DNA of 64,000 bases. It comes from Vombatus ursinus (taxonomy: Eukaryota > Chordata > Mammalia > Diprotodontia > Vombatidae). Positions 34,510 to 46,150 of the stretch are shown here, one piece after another. The notes beneath the pieces are model-generated. The model was not told where the DNA came from and searched no databases. It saw nothing but the letters and a program-made list of their open reading frames with translations. Location of the stretch: assembly GCF_900497805.2 (NCBI RefSeq), contig NW_020954551.1:3199569-3263568 (forward strand). Reading direction: 5' to 3'. The position numbers and the translations under genes are program-made. Within the stretch, counting starts at the first letter, position 1. Each line of letters begins with the position of its first letter.

Positions 34510-34768
34510 GAATAATAATGATGATGATAATAGCTAGCATTTATATGCATGCCAGGCATTGTACTAAGCACTTTAAAAATATCATCTCTTTTGGTCCTCA
34601 CAACAACCCTGGGAGCATCAACCTTCATTTTACATTTGGGCAAACGAGGGCAGACAGGGGGGAGGTGACTTGCCCGGGGCTGCATAGCTAGTAAGTCTCT
34701 GAGACTTGATTTGAACTCGGGTTTTCCTGACTCCATGCCCAGTACTCTGTCCACTGCACTTCTAGTTG
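34510..34768 (-). repeat. MIR-type CORE-SINE, minus strand, full length
   Basis: Tail with (ATA/ATG)n, GCATTGTACTAAGCACTTTA, CTTGCCCGGGGCTGCATAGC, antisense B box TTGATTTGAACTCGGGTTTT and head CTCTGTCCACTGCACTTCTA. Confidence 0.85.
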
Positions 34769-35096
34769 CTTCTGGTCTGGACATTCTTATTCTGACCACC
34801 GGAAACTCCATCTCTCCATGCCCTCTGGCAGCATCAGAATCCATTTGGCCATGACAGATTGGTCTGTAGGATGTGGCTATGCACTGGGAGATTTCGCTGG
34901 TAGGCAACCACCTCCAGTGGAGGCCAGTGATCTAATACAGTTTTTCTGTTAGGAGAAGGCACCTGGGAGTGCAAAGGCTTTAAATATCTCTGTCTGTCTG
35001 TCTTTCTCTCTCTCCATTATCTTCCTTGACTTCCTGTTAGAAAAGTGACCCCTGTGTCTTTGAAAATTCTTGGAGAGCTCACCCTGAGGCTACATT

Positions 35097-35392
35097 TTCA
35101 TCATCATCATCATCACAGCTAACATTTATATAGTGCCTACTGTGTGTAGCCTACTCTAGTGCCAGGCACTGTGCTAAGCACTTTACAATTATTATCTCAT
35201 TTGATCTTTACAACAACCCTAGGAGGTAGGTGCTATTTTTACCCCCATTTTATGGATGAGAAAACTGAGGCAAGCAGATATTAAGTGACTTACTCAGCAT
35301 CTCATAGCTGGGAAGTGTCTGAGTTTAGATTTGAACTCAGGTCTTCCTGACTCCAGGCCTAATGCTTTCTACACTGTGCCATCAGCTGTCTC
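35097..35392 (-). repeat. MIR-type CORE-SINE, minus strand, full length
   Basis: (ATC)n tail, GCCAGGCACTGTGCTAAGCA, ATGAGAAAACTGAGGCAAGC and GATTTGAACTCAGGTCTTCC. The closest match in the window to a full-length MIR-type unit. Confidence 0.88.
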
Positions 35393-36082
35393 GTATGCAT
35401 ACCTGTAACACTAGTCTTCCTGCAAAACTGGTTCTTTGTGTCCTAGCCAATAGATTCATGCTATGTTTGCTTCCAGTTCAATTGTTTCTAGAAAGTACCA
35501 ATGGCCCACACTCAGCCAACCCTGCAAGACAGTGGGAAAACTCTCCCTGCTTTGTGGCTTCATCATATATTTAAAGTTCTGTGTTGCAAAAGGATCCTTT
35601 GGCTATGGCTGCTTCGAAATATGGCAGGGCCATCTTTTTAAGGCCCTCACCTTTATGGAGGGGTGCATGTAACCATCTTTGGCCAAACTAGCTTTCATCC
35701 CCTAAATGCAAGCACGGGCTTTTGGGGAAGGACTTCAAGGTTTTCCAGCTGTTCTCCCCAGCTCCCCAGCTGAGTGTTTCTTTTTCCTTTTGTTTTCATA
35801 AGTTCACATTTTTGCTGGTTGTACAGCAGCTATTGGTGAGCACAGGGGTGGGGGTGAAGGGGAGGGAGTCCTTTTCATTCAGGGTTTCAGATATAAATAC
35901 TTTAACCATTCATTTTCAGTGTCAGCATTCCTACCTCGGAATTTTATACTTGTCAAGCAAGAGACAGCCTGGCAGAGGAGGACTTGGGAGAAGCCATGAT
36001 ATTAAGAGTCTAGTCTTGTTTCCCAGACTAATACCCTTCTGTACCTCACTTTCCTTTCCTCTGACATGAGCAGGTTGATGCT

Positions 36083-36285
36083 GAAATGGATTTAGAGTTA
36101 GAGAGCAGCTGTTGCTGTTGGGAAGAACTGAATTTGGTTTTAAAACTTCCTCAGACACTCTTTAACTGGGTTAACCTTAGACAAGTCACTTAACCTATCT
36201 GTGCCTCAGTTTCCTAATATGTAAAATGGGGATAATGGTAGCACCTCCCTACCCCCAGGGTTGTTGTGAGGATCATCATGTTAAA
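36083..36285 (+). repeat. MIR-type CORE-SINE
   Basis: GACAAGTCACTTAACCTATC, TGTGCCTCAGTTTCCTAATA and CAGGGTTGTTGTGAGGATCA. The 3' end passes into a TTC-rich run. Confidence 0.8.
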
Positions 36286-36454
36286 TCTCTTCTTCTTCCA
36301 CTTTTTCTTCTTCTTCTCCCTCCCCCCCCCCCCAATTTCCTCATAATGAAGGAGTTTGACTTCATGGGCTTGGAGGTCTTCCTGTCTTCCTCTAACTTTA
36401 TGATTCTATGGTCCAATGGTTAGGTCCCTTCCAGCACTAACATTATATACAACA

Positions 36455-36740
36455 GGTTTTCTTTTTTTCCACTTGTTTTATTTTTTTAAGGTTTTACTTA
36501 GTGTTTTTATTTTCTGTCACACTCAGTTTGTGACTTCTTTTCCCACCTCCTCCCACTCTGATTAAATCTTTCTTTGCATCATTGGGGGAAAAAGAAACAG
36601 TTCAGCAAAACCAACCCACCAGGTCAGATAGTGTCTGCAGCATTCTGTATCCACAGTTCCTTGTCTCTCCACCAAGAGAAGGAAAGTGTTTCTAGGATGG
36701 AGATGGGTGCCCCAGTTCATCAGAGTTTGGCTGCATTGGT
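36455..36740 (-). repeat. LINE (L1-like) 3' fragment, minus strand
   Basis: TTCAGCAAAACCAACCCACC and CTGTATCCACAGTTCCTTGT match the fragments at 25905 and 41830. It ends about 55 bp before exon 7. Confidence 0.5.
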
Positions 36741-36794
36741 GACTTTTATAATGGGGTTGGATATGCCCGAATCCCCTTTCTCTGTTCCCTGCAG

Positions 36795-36957
36795 GTCACA
36801 GTTCTCTTTGCTGGTCAGCACATCTCTAAGAGTCCATTTGAGGTCAACGTTGACAAGGCCCAAGGTGATGCTAGCAAAGTGACAGCAAAAGGACCAGGCT
36901 TGGAAGCCACCGGCAATATTGCTAATAAGGCAACTTACTTTGACATCTTCACAGCAG
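36795..36957 (+). CDS. FLNB: FLNB exon 7: end of repeat 1 and start of repeat 2
   Basis: The acceptor is TTCTCTGTTCCCTGCAG (strong) and the donor CAG|GTAGAG. Phase 0 in, phase 1 out. The 54 codons are [20 protein letters not shown] and on to YFDIFTA (residues 329-382). HISKSPFEV is the closing motif of repeat 1, and [10 protein letters not shown] opens repeat 2. Compared with human as remembered, small changes fall in the repeat 2 opening (V to T after GLEA, P to A in NKATYF, Y to F in DIF). Confidence 0.97.
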
Positions 36958-39111
36958 GTAGAGTGGCCTTTTCTTCCAGGACATATCGGGTCTTCCTCTA
37001 AAATTAGGACCCTGGGCATGTCCCTTCATTTCTCGGAGCCTCAGTTTCTTCTTCTGTGAAAGGAGGGGATTAGCCTTGAAGGCCCTTTTTAGCTCTAAAT
37101 CTTATCCTCTCCCAAGGAGCTTAGCTTCTGTTGGAGAGAAACCACATGTCACAGTGAATGCAAGGTAATTCCAGGGGAAGAGGAGGGTAAGCACTCGTAC
37201 CAACAGGCCCAGTAATGACTCCTTGTAGGAGGTGCCACTTGTGATAACTTACAATACTTAGCTTGACTTTCTGAGATTAGATAAAACTTTGGTTAGTTAT
37301 TAAAAATAGCTTTTTTTTTTTCAGAACCTAAATTTAAGCCCTGCTGAATGTGACTTCTAAGCATTGTTTTGTTGGGAGGGGTTGGGATACAACCTAGGCA
37401 GGATGGCTGTTTGCACTTTGGGGGCTGAAGGCTTCACAGGCCTCAAAAAAAAGGTCCTGAGTAACTGGCCATTTCTGCATCTTTCTTGGTGGTCCTTGGA
37501 GGTGGGGTGGGCAGGCTAGACTGTGAATAGGTAGGCCTCTGGAAAGAGTTCATAAGCCGGGGGGAAGTTATTTGTTAAGGCAATAAGTAGCCTAAAGCAC
37601 ACTAAGCAGGTGGTCTTAGTGGAACATTTCTTCCACCAGTTTTCTGGAGGAAACCTTTTTTAGAGGGGCAGATTTAGAACCTGAGAACTTCAGTGGATTA
37701 ACCTTTCCCAGCAGAGTGGAAGGGTTCCTACAGATGGACCAAAGCCATTCTTAATCTCTTTCAACTGTGTTACCTGGGGAGGGAAGGAGAGAGACAGAGA
37801 CAGAGAGAGATGAGCTGATGGACCGCTGTGGACCCTTCAAAATGAAAATGAAGGAGAGGATGGCTTTGTTTCAGAGTTGTTTGGTTGGAGGGACCTATGG
37901 TACCTTGGACTTTGGAGAGCAATTTCAATGGCCTTCATCTCCCAGGACTCAATAAACCTAGGAAAACAACCAGGGATCTGAAAGTCTAGCTTGGTCTCCA
38001 GCGAGGGCTGAGCCGGGATTCCCAAGGGAAATGTCATTTTGGGCCATCTGTGCTATAAGGCTTTGACGCAACTTTGTACCTTGAAGCAATTCATTGAGTC
38101 ATTTCTCTTCTGCAACGTAAGATTTTTCTCTCTCTCAGTCTGCTACCATTTTTAAGCACCTGCTCTGAGCTAGACTGTGTGCCAGGTGTTGAGGGTACAA
38201 AGAGCTAGATGCAAACAGTTCTTGCTGTCAAGGAGCTTAACTGCTATGAAGGAAGACAATGCATTTATGTGTGTGTGTGTATGCATGTATCTACATGTAT
38301 GTATCTATGTGCCTAGATATTTAAGTATATAGGTGTATGTATATGTATGCCCAAAATAAATACAAGGTAGTTTTTTTTGGGGGGCAGCGAGGGTAGCGTG
38401 GGGTGATATTGGCAGCAAGAAGGACTAGGACAGACCTCACGTAGGAAGGTGTCATTGAGATGAGCCCTGAAGAAAACCAGCGATTCTAAGGAGAGATGTG
38501 AGGCAGGAAGGCCCTCCAGGCATGGGGAAAGGAGTACCAAGATTCCCATGACAGCTCCTCAAAGACCTTTCATCCCATCAAGATTAGCTCTTGTGTGTTA
38601 AGGACAGTTAATCTTATTCTTCCTATGTTCCCCTTCTCCTCCCCCAAGCTTGGACAGTGGATGTGAAGGTTTCTTGGCATTTCGATAATATTTTGTGTTT
38701 TTCAAGACCCTTTCATGTTTATTTGATTGTGAGAGAGGTAAGGCGGGTATGTTATTTTTGACAAATGAGGCACCAAGTAATCAGGCACTTTTTCTCTGGT
38801 TCCAGAGTTGAGCAAATGTCTGACTCAGCTTTTCTCGGGACCGGTTGTTCAACTTTTCAAAGATTTCCCCCAGGCATAGTTTGCTTTCTTGCTGTGAAAT
38901 TTGGTAAAGCCATAGCTTGACTAATGTTACCCTTTCATGAAGTATCTTTACCAGAGGGACCTAAGCGTAAGCAATCCATCTGCAAGCAATTGTGTGACCG
39001 ACTGTTCTATTGTGTGTGATACAGAATAGACTCTAGGGTCTTCTGTCTTTTGGGTTGTGAGCTTCCTGAGGAAGGTGTCTGACCTCTTGCAAAATGGTGG
39101 ATCTCTTGCAG
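36958..39111 (+). other. FLNB: FLNB intron 7
   Basis: 2.2 kb. A short MIR (36998-37102, plus), a minus-strand L2 end broken by a TG/TATG microsatellite, and a small minus-strand MIR near 38690-38780. 37110-38130 shows no recognised repeat apart from a short GA tract (37786-37810). Confidence 0.9.
38140..38530 (-). repeat. L2-type LINE, minus strand, split by a microsatellite
   Basis: GTGTGCCAGGTGTTGAGGGT, then CTTGCTGTCAAGGAGCTTAA, a TG/TATG-rich stretch at 38258-38350, then AGGAAGGTGTCATTGAGATG and GGCCCTCCAGGCATGGGGAA. The blocks stand in antisense L2 order. Confidence 0.7.
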
Positions 39112-39309
39112 GAGCTGGTGTGGGAGACATTGGAGTTGAGGTGGAAGACCCCCAAGGGAGGAGAACAGTAGAAATGGTCGTGGAAGACAAAGGGAACCAG
39201 GTCTACCGCTGTGCCTACAAACCCGTTCAGCCTGGGCCCCATGTGCTCAAGGTCTCATTTGCTGGAGAATTTATTCCCAAAAGCCCCTTTACCGTGAATG
39301 TTGGTGAAG
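39112..39309 (+). CDS. FLNB: FLNB exon 8: filamin repeat 2
   Basis: The acceptor is GGATCTCTTGCAG and the donor AAG|GTAGGT. GA completes Gly383, then 65 codons run AGVGDIGVEVEDPQG to FIPKSPFTVNVGE (residues 384-448), ending with the first base of Ala449. It holds nearly all of Ig repeat 2, including YRCAYKPVQPGPHVLKVSFA and the closing IPKSPF. Relative to human as recalled, substitutions cluster in the middle loop (GRRTVEMVV for GKNTVELLV) and in the FAGEFIP turn. The acceptor has very little pyrimidine tract, and the same frame stays open through the end of the intron. Confidence 0.97.
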
Positions 39310-41524
39310 GTAGGTACTTTAGTAGGATGAAAAGAGTCGTTTATTTGTGTTATTTAGAACTAAATTCCCGCTGCTCCCCAGGATTCTAGTTGATACAGAA
39401 ATGCCTTTTGTGTTTCTCTCTTGTAGTCAAAGTGACTTTATGACTGTGAAGGGCTCGAAAGTTGACAGCACAGAAAGATTTGTGCTCTCTTTGGCGCCGT
39501 TGGCTCCGGAGAGCGTGAACTTAAAGAATAGACTTCTTTCTCCAGCTTCTTCCTTTTATTTTTTCACTCTCTCGTTCTCTCCTGAACCAGTACTGAACTT
39601 GGTTTCTCCTTATTCTGTCCTCTGCTCCTGCACCTTGCAGCCTTCTCTCTCCTGATCCATTTCATTTGGGGGATTTTGGACTTCACAACGAATAATGGCT
39701 TCCTAATTGAGAGGGGCCGTTCCGAGCCGGCTTGCTGGTAAGGGGTGGGCGAGGCGGTGGTCCTGGGCTCTTCTTGGCTTGTGCGATAGCATGTTATGCA
39801 TGCCGTATTTGTCATCTTTGTGGGTGAAAAACCAAACCACTGTGGTCATCTCTGAATCACTGAGCCAAACGTGCTGGAGCCCCCACAATGCTGGTGGCCA
39901 GGGTGCCGTCAGATGGCACCGAAGACGAACCGTTGCCTCTGGCTCTATTTAAACTGCCACCATTGGCTAGTGGCTTGATTTACTTTAGTCTTATGCCTTT
40001 TAATGTTGTGACCCTGAAGCTCTATCGTAATGTGCCCTCAGAGCCTGTAACATGTCCTAGCATTTTCCTCACTCTTTGAATTATTCCACAACCCATTTAC
40101 TAAACAAGAATCTTTTTTTTTTTTAAATAGGGGAGCCCAGGGACTGCTAGGTGGTGCAGTGGATAGAGTACCGGCCCTAGAGTCAGGAGGACCTGAGTTC
40201 AAATCCGGCCTCAGACACATAACACTTACTAGCACTGTGACCCTGGGCGAGTCACTTAACCCCAGTTGCCTCACTAAAAAAATAAATAAAATAAGGGAAC
40301 CCTGTCAAGATTTATTTCCATTATGACCAGCTGATTTCTCACTCCCCTTGACACTGGGCAGAATTACAAGTTCAAAAACAATGTTGTCTCTCTGAGACAT
40401 ATTTTAGGAAAATATTTAAATTTTTTTAAAAAATCCCATAAAAGCATTTGAAAAGTTGGCTTTTCTCTTTATGGAGTAAACAGCTGAGGTCACTGACCCA
40501 TGCATAGAAAACACCTTCATCTCTCCTATTGAAAGTTAGTATTCTTCTTTTATCTTCCAGTGGCAGAGAAGCCAGAAGAGGGAGCTGGGTGTCTTAAAAC
40601 TCCAGTGACGAGGGGCCGTGAAGTTGGCAGTTAAGGTTTAAGACAGAACAGTCCTGTACTACACATTTTGTCCAATGAATCCCATTCCCTTTGCTAATGA
40701 GACTTTCCCACTTGGCATCATTTTCCAATGTATTTCCTGTGCATTTTATTATTATTTTTTTTGTCAGATATAGTCCATTTCTTTAAAAATGGTCTTCTGA
40801 TTTTTGGCTTTCTCAGGAGTGGGTGAACTGTAAGCAATTTCTGATCTTTATTCGAGTTTTTTTTTTTTAAACCTACTTTAAACTAGACACAGAGCTCACA
40901 TTCAGCAGCATTTTTTGGTAAAGATTCATGGCTGTGCACATGCCAACCATTTTATAATGTGTAGTTTTTGAGCCTCAAACAGTCTCCATTAGCAGAGATT
41001 GGGTTGGACCAGTTGGGTGTTTTTTGTTGTTTTTTTAAATTTCTTCTCCTCCTTGACTCTCATCTGGCTGCTGCCTAGGGAGAAAATAAGCTTTAAAAAT
41101 GGCTGACCCAGGATCTGGCATGCAGTCAGACATTTAAAGTCACATTAGTTGATGGGGCTTTAAAGGGAGTCTCGGACAAGTCCGACGTTCCTAATTACTG
41201 GGCTCTGGGGCAGAGCCCTGGGGTTTGCATGGAATCCAGCGATGTGGTCTGAACTCCACCTTCCCTTCCTAAGATGGAATCAATGGGAACCTTCAGCTGG
41301 CTGAGCCGATCATACTGACTTTGCTTCGATCTGTGTCCTGGCTGGACAAAGCCGCGCTTCTGTGTGTGCTCTGAATGGGACCTTGAGTCTTGGGGCCGAT
41401 GTCAGCATTTTATTTCTCTAAAGTAAACAGTTTTTTTGGTGCACGGCGGCTCCAAGCTGCGTTGGCCGGCTTAGGTGGACTTAGGGAATGAAAGACTGAC
41501 CTGATGCCTGAAATGTATTTGCAG
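39310..41524 (+). other. FLNB: FLNB intron 8
   Basis: 2.2 kb and poor in repeats: one young SINE at 40140-40290 and T-runs near 40112-40124 and 40856-40868. 40310-41520 looks unique and may include conserved non-coding sequence. Confidence 0.9.
40140..40290 (+). repeat. Young CORE-SINE (WSINE-like), plus strand
   Basis: CTGCTAGGTGGTGCAGTGGA head, pol III B box GAGTTCAAATCCGGCCTCAG, GACCCTGGGCGAGTCACTTA, and a short A-rich tail (CACTAAAAAAATAAATAAAA). Flanks ATAGGGGAGCCC (40128-40139) and ATAAGGGAACCC (40291-40302) look like a 12-bp target duplication with two later changes. It is among the least diverged repeats here. Confidence 0.88.
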
Positions 41525-41662
41525 CCTGCAATCCAAATGCCTGTCGGGCCAGCGGTCGAGGCCTGCAGCCCAAGGGCGTGAGGATCCGAGAGACGGCAGA
41601 CTTTAAGGTGGACACCAAATCGGCAGGAAGTGGGGAGCTCAGTGTGACGGTGCGTGGGCCCA
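41525..41662 (+). CDS. FLNB: FLNB exon 9: filamin repeat 3, first half
   Basis: The acceptor is ATGTATTTGCAG and the donor CCA|GTAAGT. CC completes Ala449 (G|CC). The 45 codons are [20 protein letters not shown] to [10 protein letters not shown] (residues 450-494), and the last base opens Lys495 (A|AG). [16 protein letters not shown] is the FLNB variant of the repeat-opening GPGL motif. The substitution at SVTVRG (human GVTMKG as recalled) is conservative. The acceptor's pyrimidine tract is weak (CTGATGCCTGAAATGTATTTG). Confidence 0.97.
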
Positions 41663-41829
41663 GTAAGTACCGTTTTCCTTGTTCAGGTCGTCAGACAAGC
41701 ATTTATTAGGTGCTGAGGATACAGTCTAGGATCTCAAGGAACTCACCATCTAAGTGTAAACAACTATGCACAGACAAGATAGATACAGGGAAAATGGGAG
41801 ATAATCATAGAGGGAAGGCTCTGTCATTA

Positions 41830-42085
41830 AAAAAAAAAAGTTTGGATTGATACCATTTTTACAGCACTATAATTTCCCCTAGCACCCCACCCTCTCTCAG
41901 AGAGCCATCTTATATAACAAGTAATATTTTTAAAGCAAGAGGAAGAGGGAAAAAAATCAGTATAACTGATAATAAATTGAAAAAGTCTAAAATAGGTGAT
42001 GTAGCATACTCATGGGCCACTCACCTCTGCGAAGGGTGGGGTAGGGGTATCTTTTTGTCTTTCTTCTTTGGAGCCAGGCTTGTTC
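41830..42085 (-). repeat. LINE (L1-like) 3' fragment, minus strand
   Basis: CACCCTCTCTCAGAGAGCCA followed by TTATATAACAAGTAATATTT and CACTCACCTCTGCGAAGGGT. It directly follows a minus-strand L2 piece. Confidence 0.45.
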
Positions 42086-43689
42086 TTTGTAATATTGCAA
42101 TCTCTCTGGGCCTCGATTTCCTCATTTGTAAAATGAGGGAGTTGGATTGCTCCAGATCTATGGTCTTGTGATCTTAGGTTGTACCAGTCCAAGTATGGTT
42201 CTCTGAGTCATACCTGAGTTCTGGAGTTCTGGTCAGTGGCCTTGGACCAATCATCTGCCCTCTTGGAGTGTTTGTCTTAGGCCAGTAGATAGCAAGAGTC
42301 AGGAGGGCAGGATTTGATTTGTTTTATTTTATTTTATTTTTGAGCTAAGCACCTAGTATGGTGCTTGGTGCATAGTAGATACTTTAAAAGTGTTTATTAT
42401 TAGTGAAGTAATTCATTTTGTCATCTGTCATGAGTATCATGCCTTCCTACATCAGAGGATCATTCTAAGGTCCACAAGTGATGGCAATATATGGAAGTGC
42501 TTTATTGAGAGAAGTGGGAGGCAATATCGTTACCTTCAAGAGACACAACAAATGCTTCCATTATCACCGTGCTGTCGAAGGCTCCATCAGCTTGGCCTCC
42601 TGGCTTCCCCTGTGGTTGACCCCACCTACGCTAGATTACTCAGCACTGGCCTTCTTCCTCTTTTCACTCTGCCTGGAATTCATCTGGCACCCAAAAGCCA
42701 TTGACTGAAGCTTTGATCACCACACCCTTTTACAGATGGTGTTCTAGACATTGGGTAGGGGACTGGCTTAGATGACTGAGTCTCTCATAGTGTTATTGAT
42801 TAATTCAGTTCGTTCAGCAAACATTCTTTGAATGGCTGCAGGATCTCAGGTGCTATTCTAGGTTTTGGAGAGAAGAAAACCAGTTTAAATCAAACTTAGC
42901 CCCGCCTGCAAGGAGCTTACCATCAACTTTATGAAGACCAAAGCTAAGAGTGCTAATTTTCTCAAAAGTTGCTCAGTTATGTGAAGGGGTTCTGTATGCT
43001 ATCGGGTATTAGGGAAGTGGGGCAGGTTCCTCCTCCCTACCCCCATTTCAGCTTCTTAACTGAAGGACTGCCATCCTTGTCTTGTCTTCAGCTACTTATT
43101 CTCCCCTCCAGGGAGACAGGAATTTTTGCTCTTCCCATTCTCACGAATTTTTTGCCTATTTATTATTATTATTATTGTCGTCATCATTATTTAAGCGATC
43201 AGAAGTAGCTTCAGCAGGTTTGGTCATGGGGGCTCAGAAATCTCGTGCTTGCTTGTTGTAGTACGGTCCTGGGTGTTGGGTCAGGGAAGGAATCCTGCTC
43301 CGAGCGGACAGATCAGATTTGACCAACACCTAAAATTGGGCATGACTTCTTGTGTTGTCGTGTGGGAGGCTGAGGTTCTAGGCGGGCTGATGCCAGAGCA
43401 GCGTCGGGGCAGCCCTTGTTCTGGGCCTGTTGCAACAAGAACTGAAGAGCTGTTTGACCTCGGGTCCCATGGGTGACTCACCGCCTTTCCTTGCCAAACC
43501 ACAAGGCTAGACGTAAAGCAAGTTCCTACCTGGAGTCTCAGACTCGGGTTTTAGATACAGTGTCTAAAAACTGTTCTCCAAGAGGAAGCCTGTGGGGACT
43601 TTTCAAGTTCTATGTTTCTGCTTTACTTGGCTGGCTTGGTTTGAGACAGGCTTGCCCTGATAGCTTTGAAACAAGTGTCATTCCCTAGA

Positions 43690-44130
43690 ACTTAGAGTTC
43701 AAATCCAGCCGCAGACACTTACTACCTGTGACCCTGAGCAAGTCCCTTAACCCCATCTACCTCACTTTCCTCAACTGTAAAATGGAGATAATAATAGCAC
43801 CTACCTTCTAGGGTCATTGTGAGGCTCAAATATTTGTAATAATGTATATTTATTTACTAGAATTCCCAAACTTATTTGGCCTACTGCCCCCTTTTAAAAA
43901 AAATTACTCAGCGCCATCTTGGAAATCTACTTTCTTTAATTCTTTAATTTTTTTTTAAATTTGTGCCATTTTGAACAACCGCTGCCCCCCTGGATCATTC
44001 CAGCATGCCCCAGGGGCAGTATGACCCACTTTGGGAACCTTTGTATATAAATACTTGAAACAGTCTTTGAGAAGCGCTTAGCTCAGTGCCTGGCACATAG
44101 TAGGTACTATATATATGCTTATTCTCCCCC
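43690..44130 (+). repeat. MIR-type CORE-SINE split by a DNA transposon
   Basis: The 5' part (GAGTTCAAATCCAGCCGCAG, CAACTGTAAAATGGAGATAA) stops near 43855. The 3' tail (CAGTGCCTGGCACATAGTAG) resumes near 44045. Confidence 0.75.
43861..44040. mobile_element. Non-autonomous hAT-like (MER5-like) DNA transposon
   Basis: The ends are inverted: TTCCCAAACTTATTTGG at the left and CCACTTTGGGAACC at the right. The middle is AT-rich. It lies inside the MIR at 43690-44130. Confidence 0.65.
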
Positions 44131-44724
44131 CATTTCCCTTCCCCACACACAGAGGAGGAGCCTGGGTCACTGTCTAGGTAGATAGCATGATGTGGTGGGG
44201 TTATACGATCGTCAGAGAGGAACTGAAAGGAGCCTCAGAAAGAGACTGTTTAGTTAGAGATGAGGAAACTGAGGCTTTTCTCAGAACAACTGGGATTTTC
44301 TGAATTTGTATTAATCCCATCATGGGAAATGAAAGGGGAGAAGCAGTATAACTTTTCGCTTGCCTTAAAATCTCCAGGATGTGAGGGACCTTCTCCATGT
44401 GGAGGGGCACCTTCTAGCCTTTCACTTAAGGTGGGGTCGGAAAGAGCAGCCCACCCCGTCCTGTGGGAGCCTGCTCTCCAGGTTAGGAAGAAGTCACCTG
44501 AGATGGAGCGATGGGGACTACTTATGTCTTGTTTATCTGAGTTACTCCACTGCCGTTCCAGTCAGAGTTTATTTTATGCCAATAAAAGTAGCGTTTTCTG
44601 ATTTCAGTTTCCATTCAGAGAGGCCTCTCAGGCCTGTCTGAAGTATGGCCATCAGCCAATGAATAGCCAGGGTGAACGAATACTTCCCCTTCCTACCCAA
44701 CCAGGTTTTTAATCTCTCTTGATT

Positions 44725-44915
44725 GATAATTAGAGCTGTCCAGCTCTAAAATGAGAGAATTGGGACGGGGAGATTCCACTCTCCCCACCCCCATTTCATA
44801 GATGGGCAAATTGAGGCACAGAAATGAAATGCCTTGCCCAGGGTGTCACAGCTAATAAATGCCTGAGGCAGAATTGGAATCTTCCTGATGCTGCTTCTAG
44901 CCCTCCAGCCCATGT
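44725..44915 (-). repeat. MIR-like CORE-SINE, minus strand
   Basis: CATAGATGGGCAAATTGAGG, TTGCCCAGGGTGTCACAGCT and GGCAGAATTGGAATCTTCC. Confidence 0.7.
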
Positions 44916-45119
44916 CGTTAATGAATTTGATTATCTAGCAAATACCAGCCGTCCAATAGAATGAGCAATCTAACCTCAAATACAGCCTTAAGCTCCACAC
45001 TCTGTGTTGATTAAAAGAATCAACTCAAACAAAGTAATAGCAGCAGACTGTGCATGAGTGTGCCTTCTTGTAATTGGTCATTGTGGCTTTTTTGTGACGT
45101 TTTTTGTGTCTCTGTTTTG

Positions 45120-46150
45120 TTTTTTTTTAAACACAGTAAGGTTTTTTGTTTTAATATTTTAATTACCTTCTGATAGAGTCCTAATAATGAGATCTCTGGG
45201 TCAAAGGGTATGATCAGTTTGGTTCCTCTTACTCTGTCTTATAAGATGCCTGGCACATAGTAGGTGCTTAATAAAGGTTTATTGACTTGAGTCCCCAGAA
45301 AGATTACAGCTGCCCACAATAGGGTGTGATGCAATGACTACTCCTTCCTTTGCCCCACCAGCATTGAATTTGGTTGTTTTAGGCTCTGTTGTCCATTCCC
45401 TTCTCCTCCAGGTTGACTCAGGGTTCTCAAGGCCCATGCCAGAGGCTGTCCAAGCCCTGGTCAACAGGCTGCCAAGTTAGAAAGACTTCAGATATGGGCC
45501 TAGCCACGGACTGGAGATCTGCTGTCCGAGAACCATTCTAGCCAACTTTGAAGACATTTGTCTCCAGGCTGGTCAAAGAGGAGAAGAATTGCCTGGCCAT
45601 AGCTGTTCTTAAAGACTGCTTGCACAGTCGTAGAAGGGTTGCATTGGTGGAGAGTGGGGAGCCATGTTGGCAAAGTGATAGAAGTACAACTGTTGGTTCT
45701 AGATCCAACCCTTGTTTTATAAAATGGGTCCTCAAAGTTGTTTTAATTTGCATCTCTCTCCTTAGAGAGTTTGCAAGAAATGCTCAAGCAATGGCTACAA
45801 TTTGCACTTTCTTCAGTTATTATTTTCTTGTGTCTCTGACCATTTTATCCACTGGGGAGCATGAGAATGACTCTTGTAATTTGAAAGGATTCATTATAGC
45901 TTCTTAATGTCTAATTTTCCCTCAGGTATTTGCCATACTCTCAAGGTATTTCTTTTCATTTTGAAATACATTGTTGCACAAAATTCCTTTAATTTTATAT
46001 GCTATTTACTGACTTTTTTTGTAATTTCTTTCCAGTAATTTCTTTCATTGTTTGATATGTTTCTTTTCCCTGTAATTGAGATATGCTGTTTCTTTGTCTT
46101 GCTATTTAGGTTGATTTTTTCCTGTATTGATAGCAGTATGTGGTATTGCT
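45120..46150 (-). repeat. L1-like LINE fragments, minus strand, with an interior insertion
   Basis: GAGATCTCTGGGTCAAAGGG near 45190 and GACCATTTTATCCACTGGGG, then AGAATGACTCTTGTAATTTG and TTGTTGCACAAAATTCCTTT near 45840-45990, are typical antisense text of the L1 ORF2 end and 3' region. The stretch 45225-45720 between them is foreign: an L2-like tail (TAGGTGCTTAATAAAGGTTT) and unassigned sequence. Confidence 0.55.

Larger units (their letters stand above)
34035..36794 (+). other. FLNB: FLNB intron 6
   Basis: 2.8 kb. Two long minus-strand MIR-type SINEs, a plus-strand MIR, a TTC/C-rich run (36285-36335) and a minus-strand LINE fragment. 35400-36080 has no recognised repeat. Confidence 0.9.

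Noticed and set aside
40140-40290. tRNA-like sequence with A and B boxes
   Set aside because: It is the head of a SINE with an A-rich tail and target duplication, not a functional tRNA gene.
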